Position numbers and translations under genes: made by a program. Source: Neobacillus jeddahensis (lineage in GTDB: Bacteria; Bacillota; Bacilli; Bacillales; Cytobacillaceae). From it: 64,000 nucleotides of DNA. The notes beneath the pieces were generated by a model, which had not been told where the DNA came from, ran no database searches, and worked only from the letters and a program-made list of their open reading frames with translations. The DNA lies in contig NZ_CCAS010000010.1 of assembly GCF_000612625.1 (NCBI RefSeq), positions 49,473-113,472 on the forward strand. Direction: 5' to 3'. Positions 26,468 to 34,664 of the stretch are shown here, piece by piece (position 1 is the first letter of the stretch; every line of letters starts with the position of its first letter).

Positions 26468-27274
26468 CTACTGCTGTTTCTTTCTATTTCTTCTAACCAA
26501 TAGGAATGTTCCGAAAGCTAAGACACTAATCCCGCTAACTACTCCAATTGTAAGGTATGGGGATTGTTGATTTTCTTTCTTCTTTGTAGTTGAAGCTTGT
26601 TCTACTTCTACCGTTGGCTTTGATTCGCTGCGGAGATAGTTCAGTGTAAAGCTTTTTGTTTCACCTACTTTAACGCCTTGGAACAAATAACTAACTGTCT
26701 TATTCCCTTCAGAATGGTTTTGCTCCTCAACTGGTGCAGGTGTGAGCTCCATGTTCTTTGCCTTGAATGGTTGTATAAAGGACACATTGACTAATGCTAT
26801 ATCAGCAAAGCTTGTAAAGTCATAAGTTAAGGACTTCTTTTTACCATTAACCTTTATATCATCGGTATAAAATTCAATCACGAACTTATAGCGGTCTTTC
26901 GCCTTAATTTCTTCACTGGTTGTCCAAGAAATCGTTCCTTTTTCACGATCAATGCTATATTCAATTTCATAGGCCTTTTGTAAATTGGCTGAATAATCGG
27001 CCACATAGCCAATCCGAAAATTTTTATGATTCATTGGAAGCGCTATTTCAATCTGGCCCTTTTGCGGTTCATCCGAGTTGTTGACCATTGTTCCTTGATA
27101 GCCAATTAAGAGCGGAGGATGATCCTTCTTTTTATCATTTGGATGGTAGGTGTACTCTGGCATGATCTGAATTGATAACTCTTCCATACTTAAAATGCTT
27201 TCATTTTCTGCGTAGCTAATGGAAGGAAACAACATAACCCCAATCAGAACCACGAGTAGTAAGTACTTTTTCAT
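26468..27274 (-). CDS. Unrecognised secreted protein with C-terminal membrane anchor, upstream of nrfHA
   Basis: I do not recognise the family. The 268-residue protein has a clear signal peptide (MKKYLLLVVLIGVMLFPSISYA, cut about residue 22), an exported region of about 215 residues rich in beta-strand patterns (GTMVNNSDEPQKGQIEIALPM), a Lys/Gln-rich linker (STTKKKENQQ), one membrane helix (about 241-261) and a positive tail (RRNRKKQQ). No haem motif and no LPXTG. It is the first gene behind the Fnr-type site and on the same strand as nrfHA, so a role on the cell surface in nitrite reduction or cytochrome assembly is possible but unproven. Confidence 0.75.
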   Translation of the reverse strand: MKKYLLLVVLIGVMLFPSISYAENESILSMEELSIQIMPEYTYHPNDKKKDHPPLLIGYQGTMVNNSDEPQKGQIEIALPMNHKNFRIGYVADYSANLQKAYEIEYSIDREKGTISWTTSEEIKAKDRYKFVIEFYTDDIKVNGKKKSLTYDFTSFADIALVNVSFIQPFKAKNMELTPAPVEEQNHSEGNKTVSYLFQGVKVGETKSFTLNYLRSESKPTVEVEQASTTKKKENQQSPYLTIGVVSGISVLAFGTFLLVRRNRKKQQ

Positions 27275-27414
27275 TGATAACTTCCTTTCAAAAATTGCCT
27301 AGGCTATATGATGGGAAAATCCTAGGCACAATTGGACTTTAGTTCGGTGAACAATTAAGGATTCCTCTAGAAGAAAGTGGAGGGATTGGAATGCACTATT
27401 TATATTCAATACTT

Positions 27415-27459
27415 TATTTAAACCATTAAAAAACAACCCATTCTGTGACGTGCATCACA
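27415..27459 (-). promoter_or_regulatory. Fnr-type site and promoter before the nrf cluster
   Basis: TGTGACGTGCATCACA at 27444-27459 is a perfect TGTGA-N6-TCACA palindrome, the site of the CRP/FNR family and of B. subtilis Fnr. On the minus strand a TAAATA -10 (27415-27420) lies 23 bp downstream, which places the site centre about 42-44 bp before the start point, the class II activator position. The remaining bases from 27275 to 27601 hold no gene that I can support. Confidence 0.75.
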
Positions 27460-27601
27460 AATGAAACTTGAGTTGTTTCCAAACTGTGAACAGCTTTTTT
27501 CTTCTATTTTCACAATGTTTTCTTTATAAAATTGATATTTAGCATGATCTTGGATGCATTTATGATGGAAGAATGGGATAAAACAAAAAAAATTCATAGA
27601 G

Positions 27602-27641
27602 AAAAAAATGACCTCTCACCGAAAATCGATGAGAGGTCATT
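27602..27641 (-). terminator. Terminator after the ytzC operon
   Basis: AATGACCTCTCA pairs with TGAGAGGTCATT over an 11-base loop, with seven T residues on the minus strand. Confidence 0.88.
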
Positions 27642-27649
27642 ACTAATGA

Positions 27650-27829
27650 TTAGGATGATTGGTCTTGTTCTTGGTGCATTTTTGATTTAACTGGCTGACC
27701 GCCTGATTGCTCATATTTCTTTTTTGCTTGTTTTACCAGATCTACATCCTGCCCAAGTTCAAGATCATGATTATTTTGTCCATTTCGGGTTTTTTGTTCT
27801 GGATTTTGCTGTTTTGAGCGCTTTTTCAA
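27650..27829 (-). CDS. Small Lys/Gln-rich protein downstream of ytzC
   Basis: A 59-residue protein that begins MKKRSKQQNPEQKTRNGQ and ends KMHQEQDQSS. It starts at TTG, eight bases after GAGGAGG, a very strong ribosome binding site placed directly after the ytzC stop (15 bp gap), and is followed by a good terminator. No membrane segment or known motif. The highly polar, Gln/Lys-rich, low-complexity make-up recalls small spore proteins of bacilli, but I do not recognise a family. The strand opposite carries a 103-codon open frame that looks like a shadow. Confidence 0.62.
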   Translation of the reverse strand: MKKRSKQQNPEQKTRNGQNNHDLELGQDVDLVKQAKKKYEQSGGQPVKSKMHQEQDQSS

Positions 27830-27844
27830 AAGGTCTTCCTCCTC

Positions 27845-28108
27845 TTATTGCCCTTCTAGAATCAAGGTATTCTGAAGCTGCTGTAACTGCAGTCTCATTC
27901 GATGAAGCTGTTCTCGTTGCTGCGAATTGGCACTTTGAGCCATTTTCGCAATATCTTGATAGGTCTCCTCAAGCTGTTGTAATGCTTTTGTATAATCATC
28001 GTCATTATAATGCTCTTGAAGGCTGCTTTGTTTAAACTGTTCCTCAGCGTAGCGAATTGAATCCTCAACCTGCTGCATTAAATTGTCCATTGAATCGCGA
28101 GTAGCCAT
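27845..28108 (-). CDS. ytzC: DUF2524 family protein (YtzC)
   Basis: An 87-residue, Gln-rich helical protein predicted to be mostly coiled coil (DSMDNLMQQVEDSIRYAEEQF; LQQLEETYQDIAKMAQSANSQQREQL). It matches the YtzC/DUF2524 family of Bacillaceae in size and position, being divergent from ytqA. Function unknown. GAAGGAGG precedes ATG. It heads a two-gene unit with the small protein downstream. Confidence 0.8.
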   Translation of the reverse strand: MATRDSMDNLMQQVEDSIRYAEEQFKQSSLQEHYNDDDYTKALQQLEETYQDIAKMAQSANSQQREQLHRMRLQLQQLQNTLILEGQ

Positions 28109-28319
28109 CTAAGAACCTCCTTCATCCTGTTGCACAATACCTCATTTTGAAGCACGTACTGCTTCATTTCTTATTGTGTTCCCCAATCATTTTCCTATTA
28201 CATAACCTGTTGGATAATTTTTACCAAATACACTTGAAACAATTACATTTGGATATGCCTGATACTTCATGATAAAATTAAATTTATGTTTCTTTATTTT
28301 AACAAAGGAGGTTTTCTGA

Positions 28320-29279
28320 ATGCTTCAGACAAAACCTTTTCTATATGCATCAGATGATAAACGATACCATACATGGAATTACCACCTACGCCAGCAATTT
28401 GGCCATAAGGTGTTTAAAGTAGCATTGGACGGTGGTTTTGACTGTCCAAACCGTGATGGTACAGTAGCACATGGCGGCTGTACATTTTGTAGTGCTGCTG
28501 GATCTGGTGATTTTGCTGGAAACAGGGTGGAGACACTCGAAATCCAATTCAACGAAATTAAAGAAAAGATGCACACAAAATGGAAAGATGGCAAATATAT
28601 GGCCTACTTCCAAGCGTTCACAAATACTCATGCACCTGTAGAGGTCCTTCGTGAAAAATACGAAACGGTACTGAAACAAGAAGGCGTTGTGGGTTTATCG
28701 ATTGCTACCCGTCCAGATTGCCTGCCTGATGATGTTGTTGAATATTTAGCGGAGTTAAATGAACGTACTTATTTATGGGTTGAGCTGGGACTCCAGACCG
28801 TTCACGAACGTACGGCACTCCTCATCAATCGCGCTCACGATTTTCAATGTTATATAGAGGGCGTCCAAAAGTTACGCAAGCATGGAATTCGAGTTTGCTC
28901 CCATATCATTAATGGTTTGCCACTTGAATCATATGACATGATGATGAAAACTGCTCGAGAAGTCGCCAAATTAGATGTGCAGGGGATAAAAATCCACCTA
29001 CTTCATTTGTTAAAAGGCACACCGATGGTTAAACAATATGAAAAAGGGATGCTAGAATTTCTTTCTCAAGAGGACTATGTAAATTTAGTATGTGACCAAT
29101 TAGAAATTTTACCACCGGAAATGATTGTTCATCGTATTACAGGTGACGGACCGATTGATTTGATGGTTGGACCGATGTGGAGTGTCAATAAGTGGGAAGT
29201 ACTAAATGCTATTGATGCGGAATTGAAACGAAGAAATAGCTGGCAAGGAAAATTTTTTGAAGGAACAGTGGGGAACTGA
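28320..29279 (+). CDS. ytqA: Radical SAM protein, TIGR01212 family (YtqA)
   Basis: A 319-residue radical SAM enzyme. The [4Fe-4S] cysteines are C42, C54 and C57 in DCPNRDGTVAHGGCTFCS, an atypical CX11CX2C spacing that is normal for this family. The remaining TIM-barrel parts include GLSIATRPDCLPDDVV and VELGLQTVHERT. Relatives are annotated as Elp3-like or tRNA-modification enzymes; recent work on the YtqA/YtqB pair in B. subtilis links them to 5-methylaminomethyl-2-thiouridine biosynthesis on tRNA, which I recall with moderate certainty. AAAGGAGG precedes ATG. ytqB begins four bases after its stop. Confidence 0.88.
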   Translation: MLQTKPFLYASDDKRYHTWNYHLRQQFGHKVFKVALDGGFDCPNRDGTVAHGGCTFCSAAGSGDFAGNRVETLEIQFNEIKEKMHTKWKDGKYMAYFQAFTNTHAPVEVLREKYETVLKQEGVVGLSIATRPDCLPDDVVEYLAELNERTYLWVELGLQTVHERTALLINRAHDFQCYIEGVQKLRKHGIRVCSHIINGLPLESYDMMMKTAREVAKLDVQGIKIHLLHLLKGTPMVKQYEKGMLEFLSQEDYVNLVCDQLEILPPEMIVHRITGDGPIDLMVGPMWSVNKWEVLNAIDAELKRRNSWQGKFFEGTVGN

Positions 29280-29283
29280 TCTC

Positions 29284-29856
29284 ATGAAAATGGAACGTAT
29301 TCTTCCGTTTGCCAAAAGCATACTAAAAAAAGCGGTTCAACCGGGAGATATCGCAGTAGATGCGACGCTAGGTAATGGCCATGATACCGTATTTTTAGCT
29401 GAATTGGTTGGAGAAACAGGGAAAGTTTTTGGATTTGATGTTCAAATGGAGGCCATTCGATCAAGCGAAGAACGATTACAGCAAAACAAGCTGACGGAGC
29501 GGGTGACTCTTTTTCATGCAGGTCATGAACAACTTTCCTTGATGATTCCCTCTGAATGGCAGGGAAAAATTACAGGCGCTATTTTCAATCTTGGTTATTT
29601 GCCTGGTAGTGACAAAACGATTTTTACTCGACCTGAAACAACAATTGCAGCCATTGAGCAGCTTTTGGAATGGATGGCACCCGAGGGAATAATCGTCCTT
29701 GTTATTTATCATGGTCACGAACAGGGTGCTGTTGAACGAGATTCACTTCTAGAATACTGTCAGCAATTAGATCAAAAAAGAGCCCATGTCCTGCAATATC
29801 AATTTATTAATCAACAAAACAACCCACCGTTTATCGTAGCGATTGAAAGACGCTAA
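29284..29856 (+). CDS. ytqB: Class I SAM-dependent methyltransferase (YtqB)
   Basis: A 190-residue methyltransferase of the rRNA_methylase/MraW-like group: the SAM-binding motif I is VDATLGNGHDTVFLAELVG, followed by GFDVQMEAI and the family block FNLGYLPGSDKTIFTRPETT. It is paired with radical SAM gene ytqA in bacilli; in B. subtilis this enzyme (MnmM) methylates 5-aminomethyl-2-thiouridine in tRNA. ATG at 29284 follows GTGGGGAAC; a TTG nine codons upstream would overlap ytqA and is less likely. A terminator follows. Confidence 0.88.
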   Translation: MKMERILPFAKSILKKAVQPGDIAVDATLGNGHDTVFLAELVGETGKVFGFDVQMEAIRSSEERLQQNKLTERVTLFHAGHEQLSLMIPSEWQGKITGAIFNLGYLPGSDKTIFTRPETTIAAIEQLLEWMAPEGIIVLVIYHGHEQGAVERDSLLEYCQQLDQKRAHVLQYQFINQQNNPPFIVAIERR

Positions 29857-29888
29857 AAACCAGACCCCAACAAGGGCCTGGTTTTTAT
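29855..29888. terminator. Bidirectional terminator between ytqB and ytpB
   Basis: AAAACCAG with CTGGTTTT and an inner CCC with GGG, broken by one mismatch, between convergent genes. Confidence 0.8.
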
Positions 29889-30967
29889 TTCGCCATTATT
29901 CGTGTTACAAAGGCAGGTATGCTTTTTTGCAGGGAGCGATAGGCTAGTCCATTAAAATAAAAGAAATAACTGATCCAACCACCAGATTTGATAATCCCTT
30001 TCGCCAGTTTACGAACATTTTTCTGCTTTCGAACTTTGGCATCTGATAAATAAATTCCCAACAAGCCGCGGTTAATCAACTGATGGAATCGTTTATGTGG
30101 AAGGTATTCTGTGTGACGGTCCGCTTCTTTTACAAAATGCTGAAGGCGATTAAAAAGTTTTTCTTCACTTTTATAATAGGCACAGAAATTCAAATCCCCA
30201 CCCGCAATGTCTTCTTCTTGATCAATAAAATAATCTAACAAAATATGTAGCCCCTGAATATAGGGAAAGTACCCTTTTCGAATGTTAACAGCATCACTTG
30301 TCTTAAAATCCTCACGCATCGCATAAGAAACCAAGCAAAAGATACCCAATGTAGAACCTGAGCAGGCTGAGAACTCATACCATTCCATATCAGGCAAATG
30401 ATCTTGATAATGGTGAAACCACTTTTCTAGACGTGGCACCCGCTCCTCCTTGACAACATGCTTATTTATCTGCAAATCGCAATAATATTGGCAAAGTTCG
30501 TGGAGATAATCCTTGATGATATCATAATGACCTATTTCTCTTAGGACAGCACGACAGGTCTCAGATAACTCATTTAAATAATCACCGTCATCTTGATCTG
30601 TACGGAGCCGGTAATAATTTTTCCCTTCTGCCTGTAACGTAAGGGCATCTGACATAGATTCATGCAAGGACGCAAAATCATCGGGATCAAGCGAGGTGCT
30701 GCGATCACAAAGATTATCTAAATAATCACTGATGGTTTGATAGGCGACAATAAATTTCACAGCCTTTTTGACATCCTCTTTTGCCGTTAAGGCAAGAATC
30801 GCTCCCCCTTCACAATGAAAGGTTTTATTCTCGATACTGGCAAGAGCTTGATTGCGTAACTCTAGATTCGGAATTTTTTCTGCCCGGCTTCTCCAGTAAG
30901 CCAATTCTTGATGGACAGCCGGTAGTATCGTCCGATAGACCCTAGACATTAACGTGAATGGCTTCAT
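29885..30967 (-). CDS. ytpB: Tetraprenyl-beta-curcumene synthase (YtpB, DUF2600)
   Basis: A 360-residue all-helical terpene synthase of the DUF2600 family, without the classic DDxxD motif of class I synthases but with the family's own acidic stretches (for example DYLDNLCDRSTSLDPDDF and DYFIDQEEDI). In B. subtilis YtpB cyclises all-E-heptaprenyl diphosphate to tetraprenyl-beta-curcumene, the first step to sesquarterpenes. The start MKPFTLMSRVYRTILPAVHQEL aligns with family N-termini; a TTG 11 codons upstream would overlap ytpA. It follows ytpA with a 16-bp gap, likely one transcript. Confidence 0.87.
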   Translation of the reverse strand: MKPFTLMSRVYRTILPAVHQELAYWRSRAEKIPNLELRNQALASIENKTFHCEGGAILALTAKEDVKKAVKFIVAYQTISDYLDNLCDRSTSLDPDDFASLHESMSDALTLQAEGKNYYRLRTDQDDGDYLNELSETCRAVLREIGHYDIIKDYLHELCQYYCDLQINKHVVKEERVPRLEKWFHHYQDHLPDMEWYEFSACSGSTLGIFCLVSYAMREDFKTSDAVNIRKGYFPYIQGLHILLDYFIDQEEDIAGGDLNFCAYYKSEEKLFNRLQHFVKEADRHTEYLPHKRFHQLINRGLLGIYLSDAKVRKQKNVRKLAKGIIKSGGWISYFFYFNGLAYRSLQKSIPAFVTRIMAK

Positions 30968-30983
30968 GGAAACAACAACCTTT

Positions 30984-31787
30984 CTAAACAATATACCCAA
31001 TTGCTTTTAATTGACTATGGACAAAATCTTTGGCGTATTCAAAAACCTCTTCACGCTCAGGCTCGTTAAAGATTTCATGATAACACTTAGGCCATTCTTT
31101 AAAGCGTTTCTCCGATAATGGAACATGATTGAACCATTCCTTAACGGTCACTTTACTGACGATCTTGTCATCGCCACCCTGCATGACAAGCATAGGGACA
31201 TCTTGGATTTCTTCCAGATGTTCAAATGCTTCTTTAATCGCCGCTGTAAGTTCACGATACCACCTAACTGAGATTTTTGTCACATAAAGGGTATCATTGG
31301 AATCTGCTTCCCTTACATCTTCGTTCCGTGTCGCCATTTGAACGGATAAACCTGAATTCAACCTTAAAGAAGGATAAATCACATTTAGGAGATGTGAGAT
31401 GGCATCTAAAAATTTTGATGGCGTATGGACCAGTCCCAAACATGGCGAAGAAAGAATAACCCCAGCGATATTTAATCTTTCTTCTTGTAATAAACGAATG
31501 GCGATCAACCCACCCATACTATGGCCTAATAAAAATACGGGCAACTCATAACGATAGGCTGCTTGGACCCAATCCTTCACCTCAATAATATATTCATCGA
31601 AGGAATCTATATGACCACGACGGGCTCTAGTTGTCATGCCTTGCCCGGGAAGGTCAGCCATTATGACATGAAAGCCGGATAAACGCCACATTTCGATTAA
31701 CCAACCGTATCTGCCATGGTGTTCCATTGCTCCATGCACAATCACGATCACCGCTTTTGCTTCCCCTTCTGCTTCCCACTTCCACAT
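30984..31787 (-). CDS. ytpA: Alpha/beta hydrolase, monoacylglycerol lipase/lysophospholipase type (YtpA)
   Basis: A 267-residue serine hydrolase. Nucleophile elbow GHSMGG (about residue 88), oxyanion region VHGAMEHHGRYGW, acid in GGDDKIV and His in CYHEIFNE complete the triad. B. subtilis YtpA is a phospholipase needed for bacilysocin formation. ATG at 31787 is chosen because AGGGGGAAG stands before it and the sequence from there matches family starts; the 37 codons upstream are not conserved-looking. Upstream gene of a pair with ytpB. Confidence 0.87.
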   Translation of the reverse strand: MWKWEAEGEAKAVIVIVHGAMEHHGRYGWLIEMWRLSGFHVIMADLPGQGMTTRARRGHIDSFDEYIIEVKDWVQAAYRYELPVFLLGHSMGGLIAIRLLQEERLNIAGVILSSPCLGLVHTPSKFLDAISHLLNVIYPSLRLNSGLSVQMATRNEDVREADSNDTLYVTKISVRWYRELTAAIKEAFEHLEEIQDVPMLVMQGGDDKIVSKVTVKEWFNHVPLSEKRFKEWPKCYHEIFNEPEREEVFEYAKDFVHSQLKAIGYIV

Positions 31788-31946
31788 ATAATTTCTTCCC
31801 CCTAAAAAAGTTAATTGCCATTGTTGAACTATTTTATTTACAAAAAAACTATTAAAGCACCTTATGTAAAGAAAAAGATGAATTTTTTGAAATATCATTC
31901 AAACTTTCGGTAAAATAGAGTTATTATTCCAAAAGGAGCGAGACAG

Positions 31947-32459
31947 ATGATCTACCCTTATAATGATAAATATCCGTTAATCGCGGAAACCGCGTTTATT
32001 GCCGATTATGTAACGATAACAGGTGACGTTGAAATTGGTGAACAATCAAGTGTCTGGTTTAATTCAGTCATCAGAGGTGATGTTGCGCCAACAAAGATTG
32101 GCAATAAAGTTAATATACAAGACAACTCTATCTTACATCAAAGTCCTAATAACCCGCTAATTTTAGAAGATGAAGTGACGATCGGCCATCAAGTAATCCT
32201 ACACAGTTGTATCATCAGAAAAAGAGCCCTAGTTGGCATGGGATCGATAATTCTTGATAATGCCGAAATTGGAGAAGGTGCCTTTATTGGTGCTGGCAGT
32301 CTAGTCCCACAAGGGAAAAAAATCCCCCCTAATACGTTAGCATTTGGCAGACCAGCCAAAGTTATTAGAGAATTAACCCCAGAAGACAAAAAAGATATGG
32401 AACGTATTTATACAGAATATGCGGAGAAGGCCCAGTATTATAAGTCCTTACAATCATAA
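31947..32459 (+). CDS. ytoA: Gamma-class carbonic anhydrase-like protein (YtoA)
   Basis: A 170-residue left-handed beta-helix protein with hexapeptide repeats (TITGDVEIGEQSSVWFNSVIRGD; NVNIQDNSI-type turns). Three His residues (LHQSP, IGHQVILHS) can bind the trimer-interface metal. Most YrdA/YtoA proteins are annotated as carbonic anhydrase or acetyltransferase homologues; activity is not proven. AAAAGGAGCGAG precedes ATG. Divergent from ytpA and convergent with asnB. Confidence 0.88.
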   Translation: MIYPYNDKYPLIAETAFIADYVTITGDVEIGEQSSVWFNSVIRGDVAPTKIGNKVNIQDNSILHQSPNNPLILEDEVTIGHQVILHSCIIRKRALVGMGSIILDNAEIGEGAFIGAGSLVPQGKKIPPNTLAFGRPAKVIRELTPEDKKDMERIYTEYAEKAQYYKSLQS

Positions 32460-32468
32460 TAATTGATA

Positions 32469-32505
32469 GAAAAAGCACCCATGGCAAAAATGGGTGCCCT
32501 TTTTA
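32469..32505. terminator. Bidirectional terminator between ytoA and asnB
   Basis: AAAAAGCACCCA pairs with TGGGTGCCCTTTTT, with a small bulge, directly at the asnB stop. Confidence 0.82.
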
Positions 32506-34410
32506 TTAATGCTTCAATGTCTGTAATTTTTTTTGGTGGGCAAAATCATGCTGAAAGGAATATACATCTTCCACATAGACTTGATGCCAAACCATAAACA
32601 TAAGAACCGTCCATATTTTTCTACTATTATCAGCTTTCCCTTGACAATGATCTTCAAGCAAGCTCAAAACATATAATTTATCGATTAAATGATCCGTGTT
32701 ACTTTCACGAATAATTTTTTTCGCCCAATCATTCATTTCATTCTTTAACCAATGACGAATTGGGACTGGGAACCCTAGCTTCTTACGGTTGAGCACATGC
32801 TCTGGAACGACTCCTTCCGCTGCTTTGCGTAAGATGTATTTCGTCGTACCATTAGCCGTTTTTAGACTCGTAGGAATCTTTGATGCTACCTCAAACACAG
32901 CTTTATCAAGGAATGGTACCCTAAGCTCTAAAGAATGTGCCATCGTCATTTTATCAGCCTTTAGTAAGATATCCCCGCGCATCCAAGTATGGATATCAAT
33001 ATACTGCATCCGATCGACTGGATCATACCCACGCGATTCTTGATAAAGCGGCTTCGTAATGTCTGTATAATCCAATCCTTCACGATACACACTTAATAAC
33101 TCGCGCTTTTCTTCTTCCGTAAACATTTTGGCGTTACCAATGTACCGTTCCTCCATTGGTGTCACACCACGCTCAATAAAACTCTTGCCTTTCATCCCTT
33201 CAGGCATCATAGCGGCAATCCCTTTTAAGAGAACTTTTCCTATTCTCGGGATTTTATTAAACACTTCTAATGATTGCGGCTCACGATAAATATTATATCC
33301 ACCAAATAATTCATCTGCACCCTCACCTGATAGGACAACCGTAACGTGTTTACGTGCTTCCCGTGCAACAAAATAAAGCGGAACACAGGCAGGGTCTGCC
33401 AATGGATCGTCCATATGCCAGATAATTTTCGGAATTTCATTCATATATTCTTCCGGTGTAATTACATAGCTAATATTTTCAACACCGAGTTTTTCAGCTG
33501 TTTCCTTTGCTACATCAATCTCACTGAACCCATTATGCTCAAAGCCAACAGAAAAAGTCTTAATTGCCGGATGAAACTGCTTAGCAATGGAAGCAATGAT
33601 CGAGGAATCAATGCCACCGGAAAGGAAAGAACCAACTGGAACATCACTGCGCATATGCTTTTCCACTGAATCGAATAAGACATCTCTTATCTCTTTTGTA
33701 AAGTCAGCTTCTGATTTATGAACTGGTTGAAAGTGCGCTTTCCAATACTTCTTGATTTCCATTTTTGCGCCGATTTTTTTGGTAAAATAATGGCCTGGCT
33801 CTAACTTTTTTATACCCTCTGATAAGGTATTAGGTTCTGGAACAAATTGATAGGTTAAATAGTGCTGCAGGGCATCGTAGTTAAGCACATCATTTTCAAG
33901 AGTAAGAAGAATACTCTTTTTCTCCGAAGCAAAGAATGTCTTTTCTCCATCTTCTAAATAAAAGAATGGTTTAATGCCAAATGGGTCACGTGCCCCATAA
34001 AGGGTTTGTTCCTGCTTATCCCAGATAACGAAGGCAAACATTCCGCGCAGTTTTTCGACCGCCTTTTCCTTCAAATGGCTGAACAGGGCAATAATAACCT
34101 CTGTATCAGAACTTGTCGCAAACGTAAGTCCTTCTTTGAGCAGTTCTTCACGAAGCTCGACATAGTTATAAATTTCACCATTGAAGATAATCCAATAACG
34201 CTCATTTTCATACGTAAGCGGTTGGTGGCCGCTTTCAATATCAATAATACTCAAACGACGGAACCCAAACTGAATATGGTCGTCATAATAAAATCCATCA
34301 TCATCAGGTCCACGATGAGTTATAATATCGTTCATATTTTTAAATTGTTGTCTTTGGTCATCACTATAGTTTTGTGTTTTGTTGTGTACACAACCGATAA
34401 AACCACACAT
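32506..34410 (-). CDS. asnB: Asparagine synthetase (glutamine-hydrolysing)
   Basis: 634-residue enzyme making asparagine from aspartate, ATP and glutamine. The N-terminal glutaminase begins MCGFIGC, so Cys2 becomes the nucleophile; this fixes ATG at 34410, also supported by GGTGAGG six bases before it. The C-terminal synthetase has the PP-loop FLSGGIDSSIIAS (about 255-267) and GEGADELFGGY. Length matches B. subtilis AsnB (632). The order ytoA-asnB-metK is conserved with B. subtilis. I see no T-box in its 240-bp leader. Confidence 0.95.
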   Translation of the reverse strand: MCGFIGCVHNKTQNYSDDQRQQFKNMNDIITHRGPDDDGFYYDDHIQFGFRRLSIIDIESGHQPLTYENERYWIIFNGEIYNYVELREELLKEGLTFATSSDTEVIIALFSHLKEKAVEKLRGMFAFVIWDKQEQTLYGARDPFGIKPFFYLEDGEKTFFASEKKSILLTLENDVLNYDALQHYLTYQFVPEPNTLSEGIKKLEPGHYFTKKIGAKMEIKKYWKAHFQPVHKSEADFTKEIRDVLFDSVEKHMRSDVPVGSFLSGGIDSSIIASIAKQFHPAIKTFSVGFEHNGFSEIDVAKETAEKLGVENISYVITPEEYMNEIPKIIWHMDDPLADPACVPLYFVAREARKHVTVVLSGEGADELFGGYNIYREPQSLEVFNKIPRIGKVLLKGIAAMMPEGMKGKSFIERGVTPMEERYIGNAKMFTEEEKRELLSVYREGLDYTDITKPLYQESRGYDPVDRMQYIDIHTWMRGDILLKADKMTMAHSLELRVPFLDKAVFEVASKIPTSLKTANGTTKYILRKAAEGVVPEHVLNRKKLGFPVPIRHWLKNEMNDWAKKIIRESNTDHLIDKLYVLSLLEDHCQGKADNSRKIWTVLMFMVWHQVYVEDVYSFQHDFAHQKKLQTLKH

Positions 34411-34586
34411 TATGTACCTCACCTACTCCATTTTAAATATCCTTATAAGGATTTTACTAAAAAACATACCTTATAATACTACCACTATTCATACAAAAAT
34501 GGCACTGTGAACAATAGGAAATTTAGGGTATCTTTAGTTTTCACTTCTATAGTCCCAGGTCCGTTAATATAACAGACGAAAAATAG

Positions 34587-34623
34587 AAAAGAGAGTTACA
34601 TTTAACATGCAACTCCCTTTTTT
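34587..34623 (-). terminator. Terminator after metK
   Basis: On the minus strand AAAAGGGAGTTGCAT pairs fully with ATGTAACTCTCTTTT using two G-U pairs that are mismatches in the other direction, so it terminates metK. Confidence 0.8.
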
Positions 34624-34664
34624 AATTTTTCTACTCCAACGCCTAGGCGCTTTTGCAATTCTGC

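Noticed and set aside
27391..27429. 12-residue frame MHYLYSILYLNH after GTGGAGGG
   Set aside because: The ribosome binding site looks good, but the peptide is too short to support, and it lies over the predicted -10 of the opposite nrf promoter.
27724..28035. 103-codon plus strand frame over ytzC and the small downstream gene
   Set aside because: It opposes two minus strand genes that both have strong ribosome binding sites; its own start has none.
34006..34476. 156-codon plus strand frame opposite asnB
   Set aside because: Lies entirely antisense to well-conserved asnB coding sequence and its leader, has no ribosome binding site and no recognisable protein pattern.
34423..34664. Possible T-box before asnB
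   Set aside because: No TGG-containing T-box sequence or stem I elements could be found on the minus strand.
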